Assembly (NCBI GenBank): GCA_937885475.1
Contig: CAKZZR010000066.1
Span: forward strand, 1-49,545
Source: an uncultured Treponema sp.
GTDB lineage: Bacteria; Spirochaetota; Spirochaetia; Treponematales; Treponemataceae
Direction: 5' to 3'
DNA length: 49,545 nt
Below the pieces are notes generated by a model. That model saw nothing but the letters and a program-made list of their open reading frames with translations, searched no databases and was not told the origin of the DNA. Shown piece after piece: positions 40,764 through 49,289 of the stretch (positions are counted from its first letter, which is position 1; every line of letters starts with the position of its first letter). A program made the translations under genes and the position numbers.

Positions 40764-41552
40764 ATGAAAAAGATGATGTTCAATGCAAAGCAGGAATTTC
40801 TGAAGTATGCGCGGAATTGTTTTTCCCTTGTTTTTTCTGAAAGCTCCTGCCTTGTATGCGGGGGTGCAGCAGGGGCATTGCCATTGTGCGCGCCGTGCAG
40901 AGCTCGTTATTTTTCTGTAGGAAAACATGACGGAAGCCTCTGCCGCCGGTGCGGAAAGCAGCTGATTTCTGAAGCTGGGCTGTGTCTGGAATGCAGGGAA
41001 TTGGACGGTATTTCTGCGCTTGACGGAGTGTTTCCGCTCTTTTCCTATCGTTTGTGGAATACAGAGGTCTTATGCCGCTGGAAACTTGGCGGGGAACGCT
41101 CGTTCTCGCCGTTCTTTGCGCGTCTTATGAGTGAACGGATTCGGCAGATTGCGGCGTTGACCTTGAGTTCCTGCACTTCCGGGCGCTCCGAAGAGTTCCG
41201 CAAACTGATTGTGGTGCCTGTTCCTCCGCGTCCGGGAAAAATCCGCCGCGTCGGTTGGGATCAGGTTGAGGAACTTGCCATGTTCTTGGAATGCACGTAC
41301 GGTTTTTCTGTATGCAGGCTTTTGCGGCGGTCTTCGTCTGTGGAGCAAAAATCGCTTAGCAGAAGAGGTCGGCTTGATACGATTGGCAAAAGTTATCGCT
41401 TAGGAAAAAAAGTGGGGAGGCTTCCTGAGAGGGTGTGTCTTGTTGATGACGTGCTTACCACCGGCGCTACGCTGGAAGGGTGCGCGGCTGTGTTGAAAAA
41501 TGCTGGTGTTGAGAAAGTATATGCGGCAACATTGTTTTCTGTAGACAGATAA
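40764..41552 (+). CDS. ComF family phosphoribosyltransferase-like protein
   Basis: A 262-residue protein. It has four CxxC pairs at the N-terminal half (CLVC, CAPC, CRRC, CLEC), which probably form zinc ribbons, then a phosphoribosyltransferase-like domain with CLVDDVLTTGAT. ComF proteins occur in competence operons and elsewhere; their reaction is unproven. The gene follows mutS by 67 nt, as in Borrelia (BB0797-BB0798). No ribosome binding site is obvious before ATG 40764. The sequence TTAACT at 40754 may be a -10 box but is weak. Confidence 0.85.
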   Translation: MKKMMFNAKQEFLKYARNCFSLVFSESSCLVCGGAAGALPLCAPCRARYFSVGKHDGSLCRRCGKQLISEAGLCLECRELDGISALDGVFPLFSYRLWNTEVLCRWKLGGERSFSPFFARLMSERIRQIAALTLSSCTSGRSEEFRKLIVVPVPPRPGKIRRVGWDQVEELAMFLECTYGFSVCRLLRRSSSVEQKSLSRRGRLDTIGKSYRLGKKVGRLPERVCLVDDVLTTGATLEGCAAVLKNAGVEKVYAATLFSVDR

Positions 41553-41560
41553 GGTTTTCA

Positions 41561-41589
41561 TTGCAAAAGTCTGATTTTCAGTGTATTCT
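41561..41589 (+). promoter_or_regulatory. Sigma-70 promoter of cheW
   Basis: TTGCAA (41561-41566) and TATTCT (41584-41589) are separated by 17 nt. The start would be near 41596, giving a 12-nt leader with AAGGGG before ATG 41608. Confidence 0.65.
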
Positions 41590-41607
41590 TAAACTTAAGG
41601 GGTAATT

Positions 41608-42096
41608 ATGGCTACAGGTGATTCTCAGATTCAAATGGTAACGTTTCGTCTTGGAGACGAGTTGTATGGAGTTGACATTATGTCTGTTAAGGAAATCGTA
41701 AAGATACAGCCTATCAGACCGATTCCGAATGCTCCGTATTATATGGTTGGAATTTTGAACCTTCGTGGTGATATTATTCCGATTATTGATTTGCATAGAC
41801 GTTTTCACATCAATTTTTCAAATGGTGGAGAAGAATTGGATGAATTGGAAAGCGGATTTATTATTCTGAATATTGACGGAAATCAAATCGGTATTATCAT
41901 CGACCGGGTTTCCCGCGTTGTTTCTGTGGATGTCGCTGATGTCCAGGAGCCGCCTAAAATGATGGGTGGAATCGGAAGCGAATATATTCAGGGCGTGGTG
42001 CGGAATAACGACGAGGGATTCCTTATCATGCTTGATATTGTGAAGCTTTTTGATCCAAAAGAAATGCAGAAAATTCTTGTCAGCAACAAACGATGA
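41608..42096 (+). CDS. cheW: Chemotaxis coupling protein CheW
   Basis: A 162-residue CheW that links receptors to the CheA kinase. The start QMVTFRLGDELYGVDIMSVKEIV, quoted as FRLGDELYGVDI, is the family hallmark, followed by NLRGDIIPIIDL and FIILNIDGNQIGIIIDRV and the usual SH3-like pairs. AAGGGG lies 5 nt before the ATG. The stop TGA overlaps the next ATG by four nt, so the DegT-like protein is translated together with it. It heads a seven-gene run to 48702. Confidence 0.94.
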   Translation: MATGDSQIQMVTFRLGDELYGVDIMSVKEIVKIQPIRPIPNAPYYMVGILNLRGDIIPIIDLHRRFHINFSNGGEELDELESGFIILNIDGNQIGIIIDRVSRVVSVDVADVQEPPKMMGGIGSEYIQGVVRNNDEGFLIMLDIVKLFDPKEMQKILVSNKR

Positions 42097-43205
42097 TACA
42101 GACTTACAGTACGACTATTAGACGCAAAGAAATGGATGCGGTGCTGACCTGCATGGTCGATGAAAAAATCGGGCCAGGCGAGTTGAACACGCGTTTTATC
42201 CAGCAAATTAAGGAATTTTTTGGTTGTGATGGTGCTGTTGCGCTCCGTAGTCCGGCTTCCGCGTTGAAATATGCCTTGCGCTCATTGGATTTTGCGTCAG
42301 GGCAGCCCATTATGATTTCCGCGCTTGCGCCTGCATGGCACTTTCAGGCTGTGGAGGATTTGGGTTATACGCCGCTTGTACTCGACGTTGAGGAATCAAC
42401 GGGACTTGTTACGCCTGAAATCGTTCAGAATGGAATTGCGGAGGGCGGTCGCCTTCTGTTGCTTCATGAGTCCATGGGAATTGTGCCTGATGTTGAGTCG
42501 TTGGTTCAGTTAGGAATTCCGGTGATTGAGGATGTCTCAAAATCTGCTGGTGCGCTTGTGCCACAGACCGATGAGAATGGGAATCCGCTTCCAGGAAAAA
42601 AAGCCGGTTCGTTCGGCGTGTATACGATTCTTACGCTGGAGGAGCACGATGTTATTACTGCTGGTGGTGGAGCCGTTATCATGGCACCGAACCGCAGGGA
42701 ATGGATTGTCCTTAAGAAATTTACGGATGACATTGCACGTACGGAGCTTCTTCCGGACATAAATTGTGCGCTCGGATGGGTTCAGCTTAAGGAATTCAAG
42801 CACAACGAGATTCTGCGGAAGCGTATGTTCGCGTTGTATCAGCGTACCTGCATGTCAGGAAGGCATAAGATGTTTGTACGTGGTTCTGCCACTGCTTCTC
42901 AGGGCGTTGATTCGGCTTCTGAGGTAGAAGGAGAGGAGAATCTTGATTATACGTCTACGATGTGCTGCTTTCCGCTGGTGCTTTCCAGCGCCTTTAAGGA
43001 TGTGAAGCAATATACGGCAAAGAAGGAAATTGAGATTCAGAGCGCGTACGAGGATTCTGTCATCGCACTTAAGGAGGAGGAGCTTTCTTCCCGATGCATA
43101 AAGGCAAAGTCCTTGTATCTTCGCTGTGCGTTGTTCCCATTGTATCCGAGGCTTTCTCACAATCAGGTTTCAAAAATTGTAAAAGTGTTGGGTACTTTAC
43201 CATAA
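42093..43205 (+). CDS. DegT/DnrJ/EryC1-family protein with His at the PLP-lysine site
   Basis: A 370-residue protein of the sugar aminotransferase/dehydratase fold. The pyridine-binding Asp lies in VIEDVSKSAG. The motif that normally holds the PLP lysine (SFHxTKxxTTGEGGAV) reads GSFGVYTILTLEEHDVITAGGGAV. By spacing, H185 stands exactly where the lysine should be. GDP-4-keto-6-deoxymannose 3-dehydratase (ColD) also uses His at this site, working with PMP. So this may be a dehydratase-type or altered enzyme rather than an aminotransferase. The C-terminal half is divergent. It overlaps cheW by 4 nt and precedes nadK by 3 nt. Substrate unknown. Confidence 0.75.
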   Translation: MIQTYSTTIRRKEMDAVLTCMVDEKIGPGELNTRFIQQIKEFFGCDGAVALRSPASALKYALRSLDFASGQPIMISALAPAWHFQAVEDLGYTPLVLDVEESTGLVTPEIVQNGIAEGGRLLLLHESMGIVPDVESLVQLGIPVIEDVSKSAGALVPQTDENGNPLPGKKAGSFGVYTILTLEEHDVITAGGGAVIMAPNRREWIVLKKFTDDIARTELLPDINCALGWVQLKEFKHNEILRKRMFALYQRTCMSGRHKMFVRGSATASQGVDSASEVEGEENLDYTSTMCCFPLVLSSAFKDVKQYTAKKEIEIQSAYEDSVIALKEEELSSRCIKAKSLYLRCALFPLYPRLSHNQVSKIVKVLGTLP

Positions 43206-43208
43206 TAA

Positions 43209-44057
43209 ATGAAAAAGTGTTTAATTGTTATCAATACTCACAAGAAGGAATCGCAGGCATTAGGAAATTTGATTTCTGATTTTCTGAAGTCAAGGAATAT
43301 TGCCGCCTGCTTGTATTGCTTCGACGGTTTTTCTGCCGAGAACCCTTTTGAAGGCTATGATTTTGTCATAACGCTTGGTGGCGATGGAACCGTTCTGTTT
43401 GCCGCACGAGGCTGCGCGAAGAGCGGAATTCCTGTGTTTCCGGTGAATCTTGGGGAATTCGGCTTCATCGCGAGTGTTCAGGTGTCTGAATGGCAGGCTG
43501 AACTGGAGCGTTTTTTGGGCGGAAAATCATCAGTCGTAAAGCGGAGCTTGCTTCAGGCGGTCGTTGTTTCCGGTGTTGACGGAAAGGCCTCTTTTTCAGG
43601 CTGTGCTCTGAACGATATTGTGGTCAGCGCAAGGACTGCCGCCCGGACTATATTGCTTGACGTGGCGTTCAATTATGTGAGCCTTGGAAAATTCAAGTCA
43701 GACGGCATTATCGTAAGCACGCCAACAGGCTCAACTGCCTATTCGTCCTCGGCGGGCGGTCCAATCATCGACCCTGAACTGGATTCGCTTTTGCTTACGC
43801 CGGTGAATTCCTTCTCCCTTTCAAGCCGCCCGCTCGTCCTTAGTCCAAAGGGAGAGGTTGAGCTTACGGTGCTTCCGTCCCGCGAGCATGAGTCGATTCT
43901 GACGGTGGACGGACAAAGGCCGATTGCACTGCATACCGGCGACTGCATAAAAATCCGCCAGATACCTGAAAAGGTTCGGCTTGTGGGTTGCACGGCGGAA
44001 AAATTCTATGAAGCCTTGCAGTCAAAACTGAATTGGGCAGGAGGTCCACATGCTTGA
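43209..44057 (+). CDS. nadK: NAD kinase
   Basis: A 282-residue ATP-NAD kinase that makes NADP. The GGDG motif is at 57-60 in ITLGGDGTVLFAARG, and TPTGSTAYSSSAGGP is the family's second signature. The length is typical. It starts 3 nt after the DegT-like stop with no clear ribosome binding site, so it is probably coupled. Its stop overlaps recN by 8 nt. Confidence 0.95.
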   Translation: MKKCLIVINTHKKESQALGNLISDFLKSRNIAACLYCFDGFSAENPFEGYDFVITLGGDGTVLFAARGCAKSGIPVFPVNLGEFGFIASVQVSEWQAELERFLGGKSSVVKRSLLQAVVVSGVDGKASFSGCALNDIVVSARTAARTILLDVAFNYVSLGKFKSDGIIVSTPTGSTAYSSSAGGPIIDPELDSLLLTPVNSFSLSSRPLVLSPKGEVELTVLPSREHESILTVDGQRPIALHTGDCIKIRQIPEKVRLVGCTAEKFYEALQSKLNWAGGPHA

Positions 44058-45759
44058 AGAGCTTTCGATAAAAGATTTTGCGATAATTGATTTTGTTTCC
44101 ATAGAATTCAACCGCGGCTTTACTGTTTTGAGCGGAGAGACCGGTGCCGGAAAATCCATTCTGATTGGAGCCGTCTCGTTCTTGCTGGGTGGAAAGGCGG
44201 AACTTTCGCAGATACGGGCGGGAGCGCATGAGGCGACGGTAACAGGAACATTTTTGCTTGATTCCTCTGCATCAGAGGCGCGTCTTTGGCTTGAGGAGCG
44301 TGGCATTGAGCTTGAGAATGACAGGATAATTCTTCGGCGTTATCTGAAAGACACAGGAAAGTCCGGCGCATGGATTGGAAACACGCCTGTTACCAGAGCC
44401 GATTTGACGGAATTCTCGTCCTTTTTGATAGACATTCATGGGCAGCACGAGCACCAGTCGCTTCTGAAGGTTTCCGAGCATCGTAAATTTCTGGACTCCC
44501 GGGCAGGAATCTCGGAGCGCGTCAGGGCGTTTTCGGCGCTGTATGCGGCGCTGGTTGAAAAGCGTGCGATTCTAAAAAAATTGGATTCCTCGGATTCCGA
44601 GCGGCTTCGTAGGATAGACATGCTTTCCTTTGCCGTTAAGGAGATTGAGGATGCAAAATTGAAGCATGGCGAGGACGAGCAGCTTGAGGAGGAGGAGAGC
44701 CGACTTGCCAGCTATGAGAAACTGTATTCAGACATAGAGGCGATACGAGGTGCGCTTGACGGTTCTGAAAATACCGTGCTTTCCGTTCTGAAGCGAACTT
44801 GCAGGGAAAGCCAGCATGCTGCAAGCTTGGACAAGAGCCTTTCAAAGTTGGACGGACGACTGGAATCCGTTTTTTATGAGCTGAGTGATATAAGCGAGGA
44901 ATTCAGCGCCTATGCCGGAAAGCTTGTGTTTGATCCTGCCCATCTTGAGGAGGTGCAGGAGAGACTTTCTCTGATTTATAATCTTAAGAAAAAATACGCC
45001 TCCTCGCAGGCGGCTCCGCTTCAGGAGGTTCTTAATTATTATGAGAACGCGCAGAAGGAGCTTGAGATGCTTTCTGCGGGCGAGTCTAACCGCGAGGAGC
45101 TTGGTAAGCAGATTGCTGAGCTGGAAAAACGCGTCTATGTTGAGGCTAAGGCTCTGTCTGAAAAGCGCAAGGAGACTGCGGGACTTCTTTCTGCAGAGGT
45201 GGAGAAGCTTCTTTCTGCGCTTGGCATGGCGGGCGCCAATTTTGCGGTGAGCATTTCTGACAAGCCGGGAACTGACGTTGAGCAGCGCTGCGGTCCGTTC
45301 GGCATGGATAATATTGAATTTCTTATCAGTGCAAACAAGGGAAGCCAGCTGCTTCCGCTTGCAAAAATTGCGAGTGGCGGTGAGCTTTCGCGCGTGATGC
45401 TTGCCCTTAAGACAATCTTTGCTCGAGACGATTCAGTTCAGACGCTCGTCTTCGACGAGATTGATACCGGAATCGGCGGTGAGGTCGCTGTTTCTGTGGG
45501 CAGCCACATAAAGAACCTTGCGAAGGACAGGCAGATTTTCTGCATCACGCATCTAGCGAGCATTGCCGTTTATGCCGATAATCAGATTAAGATTGAGAAG
45601 GGCATTGTGGATGGAAGAACGGCTTCTCACGTGCATCCCATTGAGGGCGAGGAACGCGTTGCTGAGATTGCCCGCATGCTTTCGGGTGATGCAGATTCCG
45701 CTGCATCGCTTGAGCATGCCCGCACAATGCTTCAGAAATTCACGGCAGGAGGAATGTAA
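44050..45759 (+). CDS. recN: DNA repair protein RecN
   Basis: A 569-residue SMC-like ATPase used in double-strand break repair. Walker A is GETGAGKS (about 29-36) at the N-terminus, with a long coiled coil in the middle and a C-terminal ABC signature LASGGELSRV (here KIASGGELSRVMLALK) and Walker B VFDEIDTGIGG. The length is typical. It starts inside nadK (8-nt overlap) and ends on the A of the next ATG. Confidence 0.95.
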   Translation: MLEELSIKDFAIIDFVSIEFNRGFTVLSGETGAGKSILIGAVSFLLGGKAELSQIRAGAHEATVTGTFLLDSSASEARLWLEERGIELENDRIILRRYLKDTGKSGAWIGNTPVTRADLTEFSSFLIDIHGQHEHQSLLKVSEHRKFLDSRAGISERVRAFSALYAALVEKRAILKKLDSSDSERLRRIDMLSFAVKEIEDAKLKHGEDEQLEEEESRLASYEKLYSDIEAIRGALDGSENTVLSVLKRTCRESQHAASLDKSLSKLDGRLESVFYELSDISEEFSAYAGKLVFDPAHLEEVQERLSLIYNLKKKYASSQAAPLQEVLNYYENAQKELEMLSAGESNREELGKQIAELEKRVYVEAKALSEKRKETAGLLSAEVEKLLSALGMAGANFAVSISDKPGTDVEQRCGPFGMDNIEFLISANKGSQLLPLAKIASGGELSRVMLALKTIFARDDSVQTLVFDEIDTGIGGEVAVSVGSHIKNLAKDRQIFCITHLASIAVYADNQIKIEKGIVDGRTASHVHPIEGEERVAEIARMLSGDADSAASLEHARTMLQKFTAGGM

Positions 45760-46562
45760 TGGCAAAGGTTACTGATGAGAACCGTCAGGAATTTACGGAG
45801 GCGGTAAAGCCGTATCAGTCAAAGATTACGGCAGTCCTCAGCAAGGAAAAGAATGTCCTTAACACGATAAATGACGGTGCGCCGGATTCCGCCTACCGGA
45901 AGATTATGCTATCCGAGGATATGATTTACGTTGCCTCCCTTTACATTGCTGAAAATTATCTTTCCCTTAAAATTCTGGACGTTAAGAATAATGATGCCCT
46001 GAACGATGCGCGTAAAATGCTGTACAAGGCGATTATCTATCTTGAAGAGCTGGTGACGAATTACATCGATGTCCCGTATGCGGATTTGGCGGAAAAGCAT
46101 GATGCCATAAAAAACGCCTCTGTCTCTGACCGCTTTTACCTTATCCGCAAACTGGGGCTTGCCATAAATCTGCTTGAGATTGCGTTTGGCGACAACAGCA
46201 AATGGAAATGGTCGTTTGTAGAGCTTAAGGGGCGTTACGCCACTGTCGCGAAGAATTTTATAGACATGAGGAATGCCGCAAAATCCTATTTCAACCCGTC
46301 CGGAGACGACTACGAGACGACCGTTTTGTATATCCGGCTTATCTCAAAGCTGCTGGATTCCTCTGCCTCTGGTTATCGCGATAAGTACGAACTTTCTACG
46401 CGGCGCATTGACGATATGCGGAACGGTATAAAATTCCTGCTTGCTCGCCATAAGCTCTGTGTGGCGCTCCGTGATAAAGTGAATGCAGAGGAAGTGAAGA
46501 AAAAGGCGGAGGTCTGGAACGACAAGATGCACGCTGACCAGAAATCCGGCTCAAGCAGGTAG
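45759..46562 (+). CDS. Conserved helical protein, unknown function
   Basis: A 267-residue cytoplasmic protein without signal peptide, rich in Lys, Asn and Asp and mainly helical (for example KMLYKAIIYLEELVTNYIDV). The ATG overlaps recN's stop by 1 nt and is preceded by AGGAGG, so expression is strong and coupled. It sits between recN and the HD-domain gene. I do not recognise a family. Conservation would be expected if the order is kept in other treponemes, but I cannot check that here. Confidence 0.75.
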   Translation: MAKVTDENRQEFTEAVKPYQSKITAVLSKEKNVLNTINDGAPDSAYRKIMLSEDMIYVASLYIAENYLSLKILDVKNNDALNDARKMLYKAIIYLEELVTNYIDVPYADLAEKHDAIKNASVSDRFYLIRKLGLAINLLEIAFGDNSKWKWSFVELKGRYATVAKNFIDMRNAAKSYFNPSGDDYETTVLYIRLISKLLDSSASGYRDKYELSTRRIDDMRNGIKFLLARHKLCVALRDKVNAEEVKKKAEVWNDKMHADQKSGSSR

Positions 46563-46565
46563 CCT

Positions 46566-47792
46566 ATGTTCAGTAAGAATCTTGCCCATAAGATTTTTGA
46601 GGGCTTTTCCATTCAGCGCTGGACAGATTTGGTGCGCCCCTTTGACCTTGTTGAGATGGACAAGGGCGCAGAAAAAATGGTGCTTGCCTATATAATCGGA
46701 AAATTTGAGGAGAACAGAGGCGTATATGTCGACTGGAATTGGATGATTCACGCATCTTTGTTCGATTTGCTCAAAAAAATCGCGCTCTGCGACATAAAGG
46801 CTCCTGTCCTTGCAATGCTCAAAAAGGAATACACGCAGGAATATCTCCGTCTGAATGAATGGGTACTGAACCAGTACAAGCCACTCATAGACGACAGCGA
46901 ATTGTTCTCGCAATTTACGATTTACATCGGGCAGAAGGCGGAGTCTCTTCCCATTCCCCAAAAAACACAGGCTGCGGAACGGATTCTTGCGGCGGCAGAC
47001 AAATTTGCCACCCTGCGGGAGCTGCAACTGCTTTCCGTTGTGAACGAGCCGGAGCGTACAGAAAAAATCTACACCGAGCTTCAGGCGGATTTGCAGAAAT
47101 ATCTTGATTTGACCGGCGTTCAGATGCTCATGACGCGCCAGCGTTCCTTTGAATTCATGATGAAGGTGGAGCAGCTTCGCTTTCAGGTGCGCTGGAATCA
47201 GACACCACGCGTTCCAAAGACGACGGTCTTGGGACATTGCTATTTTGTTGCCGTCATGACTCTGCTGTTGTGCCGTGACTGCGGCGTTTCGATGAGCGAA
47301 AAGCGCATAATCAATAACTTTTTTACCGGCTTGTTTCACGATTTGCCGGAAGCAGTTACGCGCGACATCATATCTCCGGTAAAACAGGCGACGGATGCGC
47401 TTCCCAATATCGTAAAAAAAATTGAGGATGAGATTGTGGAAAAAGAGCTTGAACCGCTCATGGAACCGTTCTTTCGCGACGAGCTAATGTACTTTACCAG
47501 CGATGAATTTGCCAACCGCATCATTGATTCAGATGACGGCGTTGTGCGCGAGGTTGATTGGAATCTGCTGAATTTGCAGTATTCAGCTGACCGATATTCT
47601 CCAATTGACGGAAAAACCGTGCGCATTGCCGATCATCTTGCGGCACTCATGGAGGCGGACATTTCCATAAAGCACGGCATCACGTCCTCTCATCTCGACC
47701 ACGGAAAAAAGGGAATGCTGGAAGCCTATCCGGAAGGAAAAATCATAAACGGAATAGATGTCGGTAATCTTTTCAGGGAAATTTGCCGATAA
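46566..47792 (+). CDS. HD-domain phosphohydrolase-like protein
   Basis: A 408-residue protein. The C-terminal half has an HD motif: H224 (LGHCYFVAV), H258-D259 (FHDLPEAVT) and D356 (RIADHLAALMEA). This layout resembles the YfbR-type nucleotidase and related HD_3 enzymes that remove phosphate from nucleotides. The N-terminal half (1-210) is helical and unlike YfbR. The substrate cannot be assigned. It begins 3 nt after the previous stop and ends 7 nt before the LysM gene. Confidence 0.8.
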   Translation: MFSKNLAHKIFEGFSIQRWTDLVRPFDLVEMDKGAEKMVLAYIIGKFEENRGVYVDWNWMIHASLFDLLKKIALCDIKAPVLAMLKKEYTQEYLRLNEWVLNQYKPLIDDSELFSQFTIYIGQKAESLPIPQKTQAAERILAAADKFATLRELQLLSVVNEPERTEKIYTELQADLQKYLDLTGVQMLMTRQRSFEFMMKVEQLRFQVRWNQTPRVPKTTVLGHCYFVAVMTLLLCRDCGVSMSEKRIINNFFTGLFHDLPEAVTRDIISPVKQATDALPNIVKKIEDEIVEKELEPLMEPFFRDELMYFTSDEFANRIIDSDDGVVREVDWNLLNLQYSADRYSPIDGKTVRIADHLAALMEADISIKHGITSSHLDHGKKGMLEAYPEGKIINGIDVGNLFREICR

Positions 47793-47799
47793 TCACCTT

Positions 47800-48702
47800 A
47801 TGGAACTCTCTCGGAATTTTAAATTAACTTTTTGTCTCTGTTTTGCCGGCGTTATTTTTGCGTGCGGCTTGTTTGCAGATTCCTCTTATGTGGTGAAAAA
47901 GGGCGACACGCTCTATTCAATAAGCCGAAGATATGAAATTACTGTCGCAGAGCTTCGCACCGCCAATAATTTGAGCGAGAGCGATGTGCTGAAGGAAGGG
48001 CAGAAGCTCATCGTGCCTACGGCGGATATCCGTACTGCGGCGGTGCTGTCCTCTTCCTCAAGTTCTCAAGGTTCTCCGTCAGATAAGACGACTCGGGTTA
48101 CCTCGTATGTGATTCAGAAGGGCGACACGCTGTACGGAATCGCCCGAAAATACGACATAAAACTTCCTGAGCTGCTTGCGATGAACAATCTTGACACGAA
48201 TGCGACGATTAAGGTTGGGCAAAAGATAAGCGTTCCCGCCGTTGCGTCTGCAAAGAATGATACTGCGGCAAGCGAGAACGCTAAGACTGTTACGAAAACC
48301 GCTTCCTCTGCCCAGAACGGAAAGGCTTCTGCTTCGGAAAAGGCGCTTCCTGCTGGTTCCGTCGTATGGCCAATTGCAAATCCTGTTGTGCGCAACATCA
48401 ACGGCAAGGTCAGTGGCGTTCAACTGAGCGGCAAGGACAGTGAGACGGTAAAATGCGTCCGCGAGGGAACGGTCATGTACACTGGCGTATACCGCGGCTT
48501 TGGCGAGGTCGTGTTCGTTCAGTCAAAGACAGGGCTTATCTATTCGTATACCGGTCTTGGCTCCGTGTCGGCAAAGAAGGGCGAGTACGTCATTGCAGGA
48601 AGCGAGCTTGGAAAGACAGGAAGCGGCTCTGAGTCGAGCATAAAATTCATGGTATTCCAGAACGGAACTCCGATTGATCCGGCAAAGGCTCCGCGCGGCT
48701 AG
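47800..48702 (+). CDS. LysM-LytM protein, probably a non-enzymatic amidase activator
   Basis: A 300-residue envelope protein. After the signal sequence (with a possible lipobox IFAC at 19-22) come two LysM domains (about 29-73 and 102-146), a Ser/Ala-rich linker and a LytM (M23-like) domain at 187-297. The zinc ligands of active LytM peptidases (HxxxD and HxH) are missing, with no His in the domain. This is the state seen in NlpD/EnvC-type activators of cell-division amidases. I chose ATG 47800 over the in-frame start at 47758 because the latter overlaps the HD gene and adds no signal feature. Its stop lies in CTAG shared with the exonuclease gene. Confidence 0.85.
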   Translation: MELSRNFKLTFCLCFAGVIFACGLFADSSYVVKKGDTLYSISRRYEITVAELRTANNLSESDVLKEGQKLIVPTADIRTAAVLSSSSSSQGSPSDKTTRVTSYVIQKGDTLYGIARKYDIKLPELLAMNNLDTNATIKVGQKISVPAVASAKNDTAASENAKTVTKTASSAQNGKASASEKALPAGSVVWPIANPVVRNINGKVSGVQLSGKDSETVKCVREGTVMYTGVYRGFGEVVFVQSKTGLIYSYTGLGSVSAKKGEYVIAGSELGKTGSGSESSIKFMVFQNGTPIDPAKAPRG

Positions 48703-49289
48703 GCGAGCGCAAACTTCTGCCGCTCAGCAGAGCATTTTATAAGGTGAAGGAAAATATTTCCGCAGATAAAGGCGTCATCGTAAGCACGATGCGCCTCTTT
48801 TATTTTGAGTCCGAATTGTTCGGCAAGCAAGGTCTGTTTGAAATGCTTCTGTTCCGGGAATGCCCATCGTGCAAACTGAAGCGTGTCTATGACATCATTT
48901 TTAACCGGTGAAAATCCGTTCCGCTCGCATTCCGCCCGTAAAAAGCGCAAGTCAAACTGCGCGTTGTGCGCAACGATGATTGAATCATTTAGAAAATTTA
49001 TGAATGCGGGAAGAATTTCCTTCATCTCCGGCTTGTCACGTACCATGTCGTCAGTGATGTGGTGAATGCTCGTGCATTCGCTCGGAATGTGCTGTTTTGG
49101 ATTTATGAGTGTGTTGAAGCGTTCGGAAACGCCGGCAGCCGAGAACTTTACCGCGCCAATTTCTATGATGCGGCAGCTCTCACAGCTAAGCCCTGTCGTT
49201 TCCGTGTCGAAGGCGACGAATGTTCCGCCTGCAGAAAGCAGGCGGAACATCTGCCGATAGTCCTTCAGAAATTTATTTTCCAGCTGCAT
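48699..49289 (-). CDS. DEDDh 3'-5' exonuclease (DnaQ-like)
   Basis: A 196-residue exonuclease with Exo I D28-E30 (FDTETTG), Exo II D113 (AHNAQFDLRFL) and Exo III H167-D172 (HRAYDDA). It resembles the proofreading epsilon subunit of DNA polymerase III and stand-alone DEDDh nucleases. The size suits the short form. The start overlaps the end of the phosphohexomutase gene by 17 nt, so it is coupled to that gene. The stop overlaps the LysM gene through CTAG (48699-48702). Confidence 0.9.
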   Translation of the reverse strand: MQLENKFLKDYRQMFRLLSAGGTFVAFDTETTGLSCESCRIIEIGAVKFSAAGVSERFNTLINPKQHIPSECTSIHHITDDMVRDKPEMKEILPAFINFLNDSIIVAHNAQFDLRFLRAECERNGFSPVKNDVIDTLQFARWAFPEQKHFKQTLLAEQFGLKIKEAHRAYDDAFICGNIFLHLIKCSAERQKFALA

